From positions 1-53,517 of the forward strand of contig CAWUJM010000006.1 in the NCBI GenBank assembly GCA_963922685.1: a stretch of DNA of 53,517 nucleotides, written 5' to 3'. Shown here piece after piece: positions 19,382-29,099 of the stretch (within the stretch, counting starts at the first letter, position 1; every line of letters starts with the position of its first letter). The stretch comes from JAHDBG01 sp963922685. Its GTDB lineage: Bacteria; Pseudomonadota; Gammaproteobacteria; Chromatiales; Chromatiaceae. The notes under the pieces were generated by a model. The model saw nothing but the letters and a program-made list of their open reading frames with translations. It had not been told where the DNA came from and did not search any database. The translations under genes were made by a program, and so were the position numbers.

Positions 19382-19434
19382 AATTCCTCGTGATTTTTCA
19401 TACTATTTAGTACAACGATATGGGGAGAAACGTG

Positions 19435-20074
19435 ATGCCACGAAAACTGATCTGTTCTGACTGGGCAATAAAAAAGTTACTCAGAAGTAAAGCGAATTTT
19501 GAAATTCTGGAGGGATTTCTGAGTGAGCTGCTGAAAGATGATATTCAGGTTCTTGATATTCTGGAAAGTGGTAGTAACAAAGATAACAGTGAGGATAAAT
19601 CTAATCAGGTTGATCTGAAGGTTAAAAACCGGAAAGATGAAATCATCATCATTGAAGTGCAGTATCAGAGTCAATATGACTATCTGCAAAGAATATTGTT
19701 CGGGATATCAAAAATGATCGTTGAACATCCTGATAGATATGCATTATCAGGATATATTAGGATTATCGAAAGAACAGAAGTCACTATACAGTAAGCGCAG
19801 GGTATATTAGGTATTTCCGGAATACTAACTGATCAAAATGAATAGTTTTAATGATATTGCTAAGGATACGTCAGATGAATGGATATATTTTCTGAAAAAT
19901 GAAGAAATCAGAAGTGATTTTAAGGCGAAAGGCCTGAAAAAAGTAAAGCAGGAACTTGATATTCTGAAATTGCCGGAAAAAGAATGCCTGGCCTACGAAA
20001 GATACCAGAATGATCTGTACTATCAGGCCAGTATGGTCGAGTCATCCTATACCATAGGGAAGTGGCAGAGATAA
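19435..20074 (+). pseudogene. Broken Rpn-family (PD-(D/E)XK) recombination-promoting nuclease/transposase-like gene
   Basis: Two fragments lie in different frames. The first (19435-19794, 119 residues) begins MPRKLICSDWAIKKLLRSKA after a good GGGGAG site. It carries LEGFLSELL, then VDLKVKNRKDEIIIIEVQYQ, the D...ExQ nuclease core typical of the Rpn/PDDEXK_2 family. The second (19838-20074) begins NSFNDIAKDTSDEWIYFLKN and ends YQASMVESSYTIGKWQR, the usual C-terminal part. The region normally between them is missing, and the frame shifts. The gene therefore appears inactivated by internal deletion plus frameshift. AT-rich composition contrasts with glyQ and hrpA on either side, consistent with transfer. 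Confidence 0.82.
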
Positions 20075-20115
20075 AAGATTTCCCGGAAAGTTGATTGCAC
20101 CTTGTTCAGGTGTTT

Positions 20116-23100
20116 CTACAGACCAAGCTGGTTCCAGGTCTTCTCAATGCGAATCACTGAGATCGGGTAGGGCGTACCCAATTGTTGTGCGAACAGGGAG
20201 ACCCGTAATTCTTCCAGCTGCCAGCGTATCTGCGCCAGGCGCGGGTCAGCGGGTTGTTGTCTGATACGTTGCTGCCAGCGTTGCCAGATGTCCGCCATGG
20301 TCTGCATCTGTTGCTGGTCGCGCACCTGGCCACCAGTGTTCAGCCGGGTGAGACGCTGGATGATTGCCTGCAGATAACGGCAGTAATGCATCAGTTGTGC
20401 GACCGGGGTGTGTTGCACAAAGCCTGGATAGAGCAGTTGTTGTAGCTGTTCCTGCACGTCGGTCACAATGATGCCCCGGCTGGCCTGTTGCAGCTGGCTC
20501 AGTTGCTGGTGTATCTGGTCGTGCAATCCCAGACTGTCCTGTACCAGAGTTTTCAGCTGCTGATAGGTTGTGTGGAGTTGTGCCTTGCCCTGATTATGGC
20601 AGGTGGCGAATTGTGTGGCATCCCGAATCAGAGTCGGGTCTTTCCCGGTGAGAAAGGCCTGTGTTATCGCCTGCCGGATCAGCTGTTCGGTCAGGGGCAG
20701 AGGTTCTGCGGGCATGTCGGCGGTTGCCGGGAGTTGGGCATACTGCCAGGTGGTCCGGGTATCAGGGCCGTCGCGGCGCAGTTCACGTATCAGGCGTGAC
20801 TGGCGCAGCATGAGCAGACGTATCAGGCCCTGCCGGTGTTGTTCGGCGGCCTGTTCGCTGGAAGCCAGACAGTGTACGGCAACACTGTCACCATCGTCTG
20901 TCAGGGCCGGGTAGGCCCGGATCGTGAGTCCGTTCTGGCGGATGGTCACGTGTTCGGGCAGGGGGTCACAAGTCCAGTCACGCAGGCCGCGTTGTTGCAG
21001 TTGTGGCGGACTGGGTATCGGGGTGGTTTGTGCGGCTTGGGCGTAGCGTTGTTGCAGATCGGTCAGATCACGTGATATGGCTGGTTCGTGTGTGCCGTCC
21101 GTGACGCAGATACGCAGGCGCAGATAGGGTTCCAGTGCTGTGGTCTGCCAAGCGTCTTCCGGGACGCGCAACTGGCGTACCTGCCACAAGGCTGTCGCAA
21201 AGGTCTGGTGTAATGGACAGGTTTCCGGCTGCATCCGGGCGTAGCAGTCGCGCACGGTATCGGACAGTGGCATACACTCGCGGCGCAGTGCCTTGGGCAG
21301 GTGTTTCAGCAGTGCGGTCAGTTTTGCCTGGATCAGGCCGGGCACCAGCCAGTCGGCCTGGCCCTGGCTGAGTTGCGGCAGCAGGCTGACGGGGATGCGG
21401 ACACTGATGCCGTCATGCGGTTCGCCGGGTGCAAAGGCGTACTGCAGCGGCAGGGTGGTGTCGTTGAGTTGCAGGTGATCCGGATAGTCGGTTGCATCCG
21501 GGGCAGGGACTGCCGTGCGGAGGTCGTGCGGCCTCATGTGCAGGGCAGTCGTGTGGTCTGACTGGCGCAGCCAGCGTTCCAGCTGGCGGGTATCGGCGAT
21601 ATCCGCTGGCACACGCGTGTCGTACCAGTCATAGTGCTGGCTGTCATCAATCAGCAGGTCGCAGCGGCGTATTTTTGCTTCCTGTGCCCGGATCGCTGCG
21701 ATCTGTGCCTGGTTATGTTGCCAGAAGGGGGCACGCCAGTGTGCATCACCCAGCAATAACGCGTGCTGGATAAAGATTGCGCGGGCGCGGCACTGATCAA
21801 GCGGGGCATAGGGTATGGTGCGCTGGGTGACGATCGGCAGACCGTACAGATGCAGGGTTTCGTGGGTCATGACGCGTCCATCGGCGGCATGCCATTCCGG
21901 TTCTGCATAAGTGTGTTGCAGCAGGTGTCCGGCCTGGGCCTCCAGCCAGACGGGTTTGATCCGGGCTGTCAGGCGGGCTGACACGCGCCGGGTTTCGACC
22001 AGTTCGGCGGCCATGATCCAGCGTGGTGCTGTCCGGCCAGGTGTCAGATAAAAGCGTTGCTGGCGTGCGCCCTGATAGCTGCGGGTCTGCCCCTGTTCGC
22101 GCAGTCCGATCTGGCTCAGCAGCCCGCTCAGTATGGCCTGATGGATCTGGTCTGCGCTGGCTGGTACTGTGTTGGCGCGGTAGCGCATGGCCTGCATCTG
22201 GTGCTGAAGTTGCTGATGCAGTGCGATCCATTCGCGTACCCGGTGCGCGGCCAGGTGCCGGGTCTGACACCAGGTGTGGAATGTCCGGCGGCTGTGTTGC
22301 TGACGTGCCTGTTGCAGTGTGTGCCAGAGATTCAGTAGGGTGACGAAGTCGGAATGCGGATCGTAGCCGTCGGTCGGGTCCGGAGTGTGGGTCGGTTCGC
22401 GTGGATCGGGAATCGCGAGTGCAGCAGCGATAATCAGGATTTCGCACAGGCAGCGGTAGCGTGGTGCGGCCAGCAGCATGCGTCCGATGCGTGGATCAAC
22501 CGGCAGGCGTGCCAGCTTGCGGCCCAGTCGGGTGATCTGATGTTGTGCTGTCATGGCGCCCAGTTCGTGCAGTACGCGATAGCCGTCACGGATCGCTCGC
22601 TGGTCTGGTGGTTGCACAAACGGAAAACAGGCAATATCGCCCAGTTGCAGGGCCTGCATCCGCAGGATAATCGCTGCCAGGTTAGTACGCAGGATCTCTG
22701 GTTCGGTAAAGGCCGAGCGGTTGGCAAAGTCGGTTGCACTGTATAACCGGATGCATACCCCGGGTGCAACGCGCCCGCACCGTCCGGCACGTTGCGCTGC
22801 GCTGGCCTGTGAGATCGGTTCTATCGGCAGACGCTGTAGTTTAGTGCGCGGGCTGTAGCGGCTGATCCGGGCCAGTCCGGTGTCAATCACATAGCGAATG
22901 CCAGGCACGGTCAGTGAGGTTTCAGCGACATTGGTAGCCAGTACCAGTCGCCGCCGCCCGGTGCCGGGTGCAAAGATACGGGCCTGATCTGCGGAACGCT
23001 GACGGGCGTACAGCGGCAATATATCCAGTTCTGACCCGTATGGCTGGCGCAGATAATCTGCCGCTTCGCGGATATCACGCTCTCCGGCAAAAAAGACCAG

Positions 23101-23781
23101 AATATCCCCGTCCAGCGGCAATAGTTCGGCTACCGCAGACTGTAGCGTGGCCATCAGTTCCTGGTCATCGGGTGGGCGGTAGCGTATCTCAACCGGATGG
23201 GTGCGTCCGGTCAGCCGGATGATGGGTGCCTGTCCGAAGTGTTGCGCAAATCGTTCCGGTTCCAGAGTGGCTGAGGTGATGATCAGTTTCAGGTCTGGTC
23301 GCTGTGGCAACAGCTGGTGCAGATAGCCGAGCAGAAAGTCAATGTTCAGGCTGCGTTCATGTGCTTCATCAATGATCAGGGTGCTGTATTCGCGCAGCAT
23401 TCGATCGCGCTGGATTTCGGCCAGCAGGATGCCATCTGTCATCAGCTTAATAACGGTATCTTTCGAGACCTGGTCATTAAATCGAACTTTATAGCTGATC
23501 TGTCCGCCGACCTTCAGGTGTCTTTCTGCGGCAATGCGTTCAGCCAGCCGTTGCGCCGCGATGCGGCGTGGCTGGGTGTGTCCGATCCGGCCATGCTGCG
23601 CCAGGCCGGATGCCAGACAGATACCGGGGAGTTGTGTGGATTTGCCACAACCGGTTGCGCCACTCACAATCAGTACCTGGTGGGTGCGGATTGCGGCCCG
23701 GATATCGTCCAGGTGTGCAGTGATTGGCAGGTCTGCCGGAAATGAGGCAGTGGCGGGTGTCGTTATGCCTGCCCGGTCCAT
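20116..23781 (-). CDS. hrpA: ATP-dependent RNA helicase HrpA
   Basis: This 1221-residue DEAH-box helicase is similar in length to E. coli HrpA (about 1300). The motifs are VSGATGCGKSTQLPG (I), DEAH in IIDEAHERSLN (II), SATLEPERFAQ (III), ATNVAETSLTVPGI (V) and QRAGRCGRVAPG (VI). The DUF3418 C-terminal region follows. In E. coli HrpA acts in mRNA processing and resolves stalled ribosomes. The gene stands alone on the minus strand, followed by the broken Rpn gene on the opposite strand and preceded by a DUF4351 gene. Confidence 0.95.
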   Translation of the reverse strand: MDRAGITTPATASFPADLPITAHLDDIRAAIRTHQVLIVSGATGCGKSTQLPGICLASGLAQHGRIGHTQPRRIAAQRLAERIAAERHLKVGGQISYKVRFNDQVSKDTVIKLMTDGILLAEIQRDRMLREYSTLIIDEAHERSLNIDFLLGYLHQLLPQRPDLKLIITSATLEPERFAQHFGQAPIIRLTGRTHPVEIRYRPPDDQELMATLQSAVAELLPLDGDILVFFAGERDIREAADYLRQPYGSELDILPLYARQRSADQARIFAPGTGRRRLVLATNVAETSLTVPGIRYVIDTGLARISRYSPRTKLQRLPIEPISQASAAQRAGRCGRVAPGVCIRLYSATDFANRSAFTEPEILRTNLAAIILRMQALQLGDIACFPFVQPPDQRAIRDGYRVLHELGAMTAQHQITRLGRKLARLPVDPRIGRMLLAAPRYRCLCEILIIAAALAIPDPREPTHTPDPTDGYDPHSDFVTLLNLWHTLQQARQQHSRRTFHTWCQTRHLAAHRVREWIALHQQLQHQMQAMRYRANTVPASADQIHQAILSGLLSQIGLREQGQTRSYQGARQQRFYLTPGRTAPRWIMAAELVETRRVSARLTARIKPVWLEAQAGHLLQHTYAEPEWHAADGRVMTHETLHLYGLPIVTQRTIPYAPLDQCRARAIFIQHALLLGDAHWRAPFWQHNQAQIAAIRAQEAKIRRCDLLIDDSQHYDWYDTRVPADIADTRQLERWLRQSDHTTALHMRPHDLRTAVPAPDATDYPDHLQLNDTTLPLQYAFAPGEPHDGISVRIPVSLLPQLSQGQADWLVPGLIQAKLTALLKHLPKALRRECMPLSDTVRDCYARMQPETCPLHQTFATALWQVRQLRVPEDAWQTTALEPYLRLRICVTDGTHEPAISRDLTDLQQRYAQAAQTTPIPSPPQLQQRGLRDWTCDPLPEHVTIRQNGLTIRAYPALTDDGDSVAVHCLASSEQAAEQHRQGLIRLLMLRQSRLIRELRRDGPDTRTTWQYAQLPATADMPAEPLPLTEQLIRQAITQAFLTGKDPTLIRDATQFATCHNQGKAQLHTTYQQLKTLVQDSLGLHDQIHQQLSQLQQASRGIIVTDVQEQLQQLLYPGFVQHTPVAQLMHYCRYLQAIIQRLTRLNTGGQVRDQQQMQTMADIWQRWQQRIRQQPADPRLAQIRWQLEELRVSLFAQQLGTPYPISVIRIEKTWNQLGL

Positions 23782-23791
23782 GGTTGTTGTA

Positions 23792-24673
23792 TCAGGTGAA
23801 TACTTCCTGCAGGCTGCGGGCGGTCAGCACCCGTTCAGACCAGTCATGCAGTGTTGTTATGTCGGCTTGGGTGATGCGTTCACGCGCAGCATCGTTCAGT
23901 TCCTGACTGAATTTTTTGCTGAGTAATGTGATTAACAATGCAGCATAGCCTTGTTGCATCCCTTGTTGATGCCCCTGTTCCCGGAACCATCCGGCAAATG
24001 TGGTCATATCAGATTCCTCGGTCAGATACTGCTGGGTATACTGTTCTCTTTCGTGTTCGCTTAAGTCGGCATACCTATCAATAAATTCTGCGTATTTTTC
24101 ACGCTTATCAGGTCTTTTCTCCAACTGGAACAGGCCACGTAATGCCTGATCATAAACAGCCAGCTTCGGCGTACCGGCGGCTGCCATGTTGCACAGGTTG
24201 AGTCTGGCGATAATATTGTCGCTGGTGCAGTAATCTGCATAGGCCATGCTGGGCAGATGGCAGGCGACATAATGAAAATCCAGATATTTGTGTGTGGTGG
24301 TGCCAAGCTGAAACCGGGCCGGGCAGGTGCCCGGGCGCAGAAACACGACAACGGGTACGACACGATCAGTGTCACATAACCCGGCCAGATCAACACAATA
24401 ATGAATCAGTCGGTGGATGGAGAAATTTTTCGGTTCAGTTTCTTCTTCCAGTGCGAATAATAACGCAGCGCGTTGATCGTCCGGCCAGTCAACTCTGAGT
24501 GGGCAGTCCAGTTCACGAAAGCGATCACCGAGACGTGGTTTGAGTTGTTCCTGCCGGATCGGGGTAATCCGGACTGTGTCTGATATCTGTGCAGCGGCAG
24601 CTGGCGCGAAAAAGCGTAATGCCTGTAGTGGATAGTCCAGAATCAGGTTTTTGAAGTTCTGATCATGTGTCAT
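23792..24673 (-). CDS. Rpn-like/DUF4351-type protein
   Basis: This 293-residue protein begins MTHDQNFKNLILDYPLQALRF, like many PD-(D/E)XK transposase-like Rpn relatives. The core has RELDCPLRVDWPDDQRAALL followed by FALEEETEP; the E...E pattern replaces a clear ExK, so nuclease competence is uncertain. The extreme C-terminus (ALLITLLSKKFSQELNDA then LHDWSERVLTARSLQEVF) matches the DUF4351 tail found on such proteins. It lies 10 bp upstream of hrpA on the same strand and downstream of ggt. It is intact, unlike the Rpn copy near 19.4 kb. Confidence 0.72.
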   Translation of the reverse strand: MTHDQNFKNLILDYPLQALRFFAPAAAAQISDTVRITPIRQEQLKPRLGDRFRELDCPLRVDWPDDQRAALLFALEEETEPKNFSIHRLIHYCVDLAGLCDTDRVVPVVVFLRPGTCPARFQLGTTTHKYLDFHYVACHLPSMAYADYCTSDNIIARLNLCNMAAAGTPKLAVYDQALRGLFQLEKRPDKREKYAEFIDRYADLSEHEREQYTQQYLTEESDMTTFAGWFREQGHQQGMQQGYAALLITLLSKKFSQELNDAARERITQADITTLHDWSERVLTARSLQEVFT

Positions 24674-24693
24674 GCGGGTGGTTGACCGGACGG

Positions 24694-26409
24694 CTATCCG
24701 GCCCTGGCAGGTACGATCTGATAAGACCCGGATTGGCGCGGATCGGAGGCTGCACTGACCTGATTTGTGGTTTTATCCCACAGAATCGCCTGCATATTGC
24801 CATAATGATAAGACACAGGTTGCAACCGATGCCCTTTCTGCTGCAGAGCTGCCTGTAATGCTGCGCTGAATGCATCAGGTTCAAACTGAATTACATCGGG
24901 TAAATACTGGTGGTGAAATCTTGGCAGACTGACCCAGTCCTGTACCGGAGCACCTGCCATTGCCTGTAGTGCACCCAACAGCACCATACTGATAATACGT
25001 GAACCACCCGGTGTACCCAGTACCGCGATTCGTTCTTTATGCTCAATAAACGCAGGTGTCATACTGGATAACATCCGCTTACCCGGTGCAATCGCATTCG
25101 CCTGGCTGCCCGTCAGGCCATACACATTCGGTATATCCGGTCGGATGGAAAAATCATCCATCTCATCATTCAACAGCACACCGGTACCCGGGGGAACGAA
25201 CCCGGAACCAAAGGGATAATTAATACTCAGTGTTGCGGCAACCCGGTTACCTTCTGCATCCAGCACAGAAAAGTGGGTCGTATCTTCACCTTTGACCTCT
25301 GTATGATACGGCAGCGGCTGACTTCTGGTGGCATGATCAGACTGAATATCAGCAGCCAGTTGTCTGTTATAGGCCGGATCTGATAATTCAGATAATGGTA
25401 CTGTAACAAAGTCAGTATCGCCCAGATGACGTGCCCGATCTGCGTAGGCACGACGCATCACCTCAGCTAATATATGGATCTGTGACGCATTCAGCGGAGG
25501 CGTCATTTCCCCAGACATCTGTTTCAGATCAAACGGTAACTGATCCAGCATCTGCAACATCTGGACCAGTACGATGCCGCCGGATGAAGGCAGAGGTGCA
25601 CTCACCACCCGGTATCCCCGGTAATGGCCAACCACCGGTCGCCGCTCAACCACATGATAATCCGCTAAATCGGCCAGAGTCCATATCCCACCGGCTTCGC
25701 GCACACCCTGCACCAGTTGTTGTGCCACACGCCCCTGATAAAACCCTGCCTGACCTTTTTCTGCCAAGGCACGTAACGTCATGGCCAGATCCAGCTGCCG
25801 GATACGATGGCCTGGTGGCGGTACGGCACCCTGTAACAAAAATTGCACTTCAGCAGCCGGTGATTGACGTATTGTGTGCAGTCGCAACTGCGCCATGCTT
25901 CGATAATGCGCATCAACATCAAAACCTGTCTCAGCCAGTCTGATCGCAGGAGATAATGTGTCAGATAACGGCAGACGACCGTATTTCTGCGCCAGGTGAA
26001 CCAATGCCGCTGGCGTACCGGGAATACCTGCAGACAGTGGACCATTCACACTCAGGCCCGGAACCGGGTCACCCTTTGCATCCAGATACATGTCGGGATG
26101 TGCCTGTGCAGGAGCCTTTTCCCGTCCATCAATCATCACCTGGTACTGGTCTTCTGCTCGGTGCAATAACCAGAAACCGCCTCCGCCCAGACCAGAACCA
26201 TAGGGTTCAACTACAGCCAGGACAGCGCTGATCGTAACCGCAGCATCAAATGCGTTGCCGCCCTGCTGCAGGACGCGCATACCGGCTTCGGTAGCTAATG
26301 GATGGGCTGTTGCAATCGCCTGGGCTGGCGGATGATCGGCAGCCTGCAGCGTCAGGTGGAAAAAGAGCAACCCGGTAGCAAGCCACCAGCCATATGTTCT
26401 GATCCACAT
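24694..26409 (-). CDS. ggt: Gamma-glutamyltransferase
   Basis: This periplasmic Ntn-hydrolase cleaves the gamma-glutamyl bond of glutathione and related peptides. The 571-residue precursor has a signal peptide (WWLATGLLFFHLTLQAADH, first 25 or so residues). It has GGNAFDAAVTISAVLAVVEP and GSGLGGGGFW. The autoprocessing site precedes Thr377 in EDTTHFSVLDAEGN, which becomes the small-subunit nucleophile. DEMDDFS and GTPGGSRI follow. Length and motifs look functional. The upstream gap holds repeat copy C. Confidence 0.95.
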   Translation of the reverse strand: MWIRTYGWWLATGLLFFHLTLQAADHPPAQAIATAHPLATEAGMRVLQQGGNAFDAAVTISAVLAVVEPYGSGLGGGGFWLLHRAEDQYQVMIDGREKAPAQAHPDMYLDAKGDPVPGLSVNGPLSAGIPGTPAALVHLAQKYGRLPLSDTLSPAIRLAETGFDVDAHYRSMAQLRLHTIRQSPAAEVQFLLQGAVPPPGHRIRQLDLAMTLRALAEKGQAGFYQGRVAQQLVQGVREAGGIWTLADLADYHVVERRPVVGHYRGYRVVSAPLPSSGGIVLVQMLQMLDQLPFDLKQMSGEMTPPLNASQIHILAEVMRRAYADRARHLGDTDFVTVPLSELSDPAYNRQLAADIQSDHATRSQPLPYHTEVKGEDTTHFSVLDAEGNRVAATLSINYPFGSGFVPPGTGVLLNDEMDDFSIRPDIPNVYGLTGSQANAIAPGKRMLSSMTPAFIEHKERIAVLGTPGGSRIISMVLLGALQAMAGAPVQDWVSLPRFHHQYLPDVIQFEPDAFSAALQAALQQKGHRLQPVSYHYGNMQAILWDKTTNQVSAASDPRQSGSYQIVPARAG

Positions 26410-26429
26410 CAGGATATTTCCTTATGCCT

Positions 26430-26634
26430 GGGTACGATTCGAACTGATCTGGCGATTTCAGTGCCAGCGTTATCCGGCCATGGCTCTCCGGGGCACGCCA
26501 TAAACCCATCCGTGGGGGCTCGGCTGCGGCCATCCGGGCCGCAGCCGTCCCCGGAGAGCCATGGCCGGATAACGCCTTGTAGTGAGGTGGTACAACCACC
26601 TCGTGGCGACTTTCAGGACGACAGGGTGACACCT
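26430..26634. repeat. Dispersed palindromic repeat, copy C
   Basis: This element occupies most of the 268-bp gap between ggt and the ferredoxin gene. Arms of 25 bp at 26469-26493 and 26549-26573 are perfect complements (GTTATCCGGCCATGGCTCTC inward). Relative to copy A one base pair differs on both sides (T-A to C-G), so pairing is kept. The core CATAAACCCATCCGTGGGGG and hairpin CGGCTGCGGCC match other copies. A secondary small hairpin, AGGTGGTACAACCACCT, follows at about 26585. Confidence 0.87.
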
Positions 26635-26662
26635 TGTCATTCCGCGCGCAGTCGCGGAATCT
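26635..26662. repeat. Short palindromic repeat, second family (copy 3, short)
   Basis: TGTCATTCCGCGCGCAGTCG continues to CGGAATCT, an abbreviated member of the short family that pairs ATTCCGCG with CGCGGAAT. It directly adjoins the long repeat copy C and lies about 15 bp from the ferredoxin stop, where it could serve as a transcript-end hairpin. Confidence 0.72.
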
Positions 26663-26677
26663 ATCGCCCGGGTCAGA

Positions 26678-26926
26678 TCATTTGCCGGTTATACGACGAT
26701 ATTTTGCCATCAGCTCTTCCTGAGTTTCGCGTCGATCCGGATCCAGGGGAATGCAGTCAACCGGACAGACTTCAACACATTGTGATGTGTCGTAATGACC
26801 CACGCATTCAGTACACAAATCCGGGTTAATTTCGTAGATCTGTTCGCCCTGATATATCGCATCGTTCGGACATTCCGGTTCGCAAACGTCACAATTAATA
26901 CATTCATCTGTAATCATTAAAGACAT
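26678..26926 (-). CDS. YfhL-type 2[4Fe-4S] ferredoxin
   Basis: This is an 82-residue cytoplasmic electron carrier. Cluster ligands are CINCDVCEPECPNDAI near residue 9 and CTECVGHYDTSQCVEVCP near residue 38, the longer second loop being typical of the YfhL/allochromatium-type ferredoxins. It is the last gene in the rsmD-coaD-ferredoxin run, an arrangement common in gammaproteobacteria, 5 bp after coaD. Confidence 0.94.
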   Translation of the reverse strand: MSLMITDECINCDVCEPECPNDAIYQGEQIYEINPDLCTECVGHYDTSQCVEVCPVDCIPLDPDRRETQEELMAKYRRITGK

Positions 26927-26931
26927 AATGA

Positions 26932-27426
26932 TCAGGCCTGCGTCTGATTGGCAAAATGATTCTGTAATGCGCTCTGAACTTCGGGGTGGACCAGAGTCGA
27001 GATATCCCCGCCTAATGCAGCCACTTCGCGTACGAGAGTCGATGAAACAAAGGTATAATCCTGTGCCGGTGTTAAAAATATTGTTTCGATATCCGGTGCC
27101 AGACGCCGGTTCATACCAGCCAGTTGAAATTCATACTCAAAATCTGAGACAGCACGCAGACCGCGTAAGACAATCCGGGCCTTTCTTTTGCGGCAGAAAT
27201 CCACCAGTAAGCCAGAAAAAGAGGATACTTCAATATTGACATGCTGACTTAAGATACGACGTGCCAGTTGCATCCTTTGTTTCAGATCAAATACCGCTTT
27301 TTTTCGGGTATTCTCAGTAACAGCAACAATCACTTTATCAAATAACTGGCTGGCTCTGCTGGCTAAATCAGTATGACCATAAGTCATTGGATCAAAGGTG
27401 CCGGGATAAACAGCAATAGTCTGCAT
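26932..27426 (-). CDS. coaD: Phosphopantetheine adenylyltransferase
   Basis: CoaD transfers AMP from ATP to 4'-phosphopantetheine, the penultimate step of coenzyme A synthesis. The 164-residue protein has the nucleotidyltransferase motif YPGTFDPMTYGHTDLASRA (HxGH form TYGH), GLRAVSDFEYEFQLAGMNR and the SSTLVREVAALGGD signature. It sits 5 bp from rsmD. Confidence 0.97.
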   Translation of the reverse strand: MQTIAVYPGTFDPMTYGHTDLASRASQLFDKVIVAVTENTRKKAVFDLKQRMQLARRILSQHVNIEVSSFSGLLVDFCRKRKARIVLRGLRAVSDFEYEFQLAGMNRRLAPDIETIFLTPAQDYTFVSSTLVREVAALGGDISTLVHPEVQSALQNHFANQTQA

Positions 27427-27431
27427 AGTAG

Positions 27432-28013
27432 TCAGTCTTTATTTTTTGTACATTTGTGTAACAAACCAAATCTGACCTGTCCCGCAGTTTTCTGGCGGTA
27501 CCAGTCCCAGGATGCGGGTAACGCTGGCCAGTCTTTATACTTCGTCTGCTCCAGATAGATCCACTGTAATTGACTCAGACAGGCAACATGCTGCAGTTGC
27601 CTGAATAATTCACCGATCAGATGATCAGCAAAAGGCGGATCTAAAAAAATAAGATCAAAATGAGCCTGATGACTCTTCAGCCAGTCAAATGCATCTGAGC
27701 GGAACATCTGAACTCGTGCCGGTTCAACACCCAGTTTCCGGAGATTATTGCGTAGTTGTTGTATGGCAACCTGATTCCGATCAACAAACACGACCTGAGA
27801 AGCCCCATAAGATAAGGCTTCTATACCCAGAATCCCGCTACCTGCAAATAAATCCAGAATTCTGTAGCCGGGAATCTGTCCCTGTAACCAGTTAAAGACC
27901 GTTTCACGAACATAATCGGTTGTCGGGCGTAATCCTGCTACCGGTATAAAATGTAAACGCCTGCTGCGATAATTCCCACCGGTGATGCGTAAGGTGTTTT
28001 TAATCTTCGACAA
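27432..28013 (-). CDS. rsmD: 16S rRNA (guanine-966 N2)-methyltransferase
   Basis: RsmD methylates G966 of 16S rRNA. The 193-residue protein has an N-terminal basic stretch (LRITGGNYRSRRLHF), LRPTTDYVRETVFNWL, SAM motif LDLFAGSGILGIEALSYGA and catalytic LIFLDPPFADHLIGEL (DPPF). It begins 2 bp after the hemE stop on the same strand and is followed by coaD. Confidence 0.96.
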   Translation of the reverse strand: MSKIKNTLRITGGNYRSRRLHFIPVAGLRPTTDYVRETVFNWLQGQIPGYRILDLFAGSGILGIEALSYGASQVVFVDRNQVAIQQLRNNLRKLGVEPARVQMFRSDAFDWLKSHQAHFDLIFLDPPFADHLIGELFRQLQHVACLSQLQWIYLEQTKYKDWPALPASWDWYRQKTAGQVRFGLLHKCTKNKD

Positions 28014-28015
28014 AA

Positions 28016-29098
28016 TCAGAAAAATATTGGTTTTTCATCATGATATTCATGGCTGAACTCATGGACAGCCTCTATCATCACTGCGACATGCTCAGGGGGC
28101 GTATCCGGGTGAATACCATGGCCCAGATTGAAGATATGACCATGACCGGGGCCATACGCAGTCAGAATATCGTGTACAGCCTGCCGTATAACATCTGGTG
28201 GTGCATATAATACGCAGGGATCCAGATTACCCTGTAATGCGACCTGATGTCCGACTCTGCTCCTGGCATCATCTATGTCAACTGTCCAGTCAAGCCCCAG
28301 TGCATCACAACCTGTCCCTGCCATTTCTTCCAGCCACTGTCCTCCACCTTTGGTAAACAATATCACCGGAACCCGGTTGCCTGATACCTTCCGGGTTAAT
28401 CCGGAAATAATCTGCTGCATGTAATGTAATGAAAAAATCTGATAGTCCTTCGGCGTTAATATACCCCCCCAGGTGTCAAATATCATAACAGCCTGGGCAC
28501 CTGCTGCAATCTGAGCGTTCAGATACAGGATAACGGACTCTGATAAGATATTCAGTAATTGATGCAGTGATTCAGGATCTTCGAATAGCAAACGCTTACT
28601 ACGGGAAAATGTCTTTGTTGCGGAACCTTCGATCATATAGGTTGCCAGTGTCCAGGGACTACCTGAAAAACCAATCAGTGGCACCCTGTCATTCAATTCA
28701 TGCCGTGTTAATCGTATGGCGTCCAGAACGTATTTCAGTTCATGTTGTGGATCAGGTACGCTCAGTGACTGAATGGATTGTCGATCCCGGATCGGATAGC
28801 GAAATGCCGGCCCTTCACCTTCCTTGAAGCAGAGTCCTAATCCCATAGCATCCGGTATGGTCAGGATATCCGAAAAAATAATCGCAGCATCCAGTGGGAA
28901 GCGGGCTAATGGCTGCAGAGTGACTTCACAGGCCAGTTCCGGCGTCTTGCATAAATCAAGAAAGCTACCCGCTCTGGCACGGGTAGCACGATATTCAGGA
29001 AGATAACGCCCCGCCTGACGCATCATCCAGACCGGTGTCCTGTCGACAGGTTGTCGCAATAAAGCGCGTAAAAAAGTGTGATTTTGTAAGTCAGGCAT
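28016..29098 (-). CDS. hemE: Uroporphyrinogen decarboxylase
   Basis: HemE removes four carboxyl groups from uroporphyrinogen III to give coproporphyrinogen III in heme synthesis. I place the start at ATG 29098 (MPDLQNHTFLRALLRQPV), one base after the hemY stop, giving 360 residues as in relatives. The open frame extends further upstream inside hemY, without family support. Signature segments are TPVWMMRQAGRYLPEYR near the N-terminus, IIFSDILTIPDAMG with the catalytic aspartate, and GFSGSPWTLATYMIEG. Confidence 0.96.
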   Translation of the reverse strand: MPDLQNHTFLRALLRQPVDRTPVWMMRQAGRYLPEYRATRARAGSFLDLCKTPELACEVTLQPLARFPLDAAIIFSDILTIPDAMGLGLCFKEGEGPAFRYPIRDRQSIQSLSVPDPQHELKYVLDAIRLTRHELNDRVPLIGFSGSPWTLATYMIEGSATKTFSRSKRLLFEDPESLHQLLNILSESVILYLNAQIAAGAQAVMIFDTWGGILTPKDYQIFSLHYMQQIISGLTRKVSGNRVPVILFTKGGGQWLEEMAGTGCDALGLDWTVDIDDARSRVGHQVALQGNLDPCVLYAPPDVIRQAVHDILTAYGPGHGHIFNLGHGIHPDTPPEHVAVMIEAVHEFSHEYHDEKPIFF

Positions 29099-29099
29099 G

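Noticed and set aside
22023..22447. Arginine/proline-rich frames opposite and inside hrpA
   Set aside because: They are antisense or out-of-frame products of GC-rich hrpA sequence.
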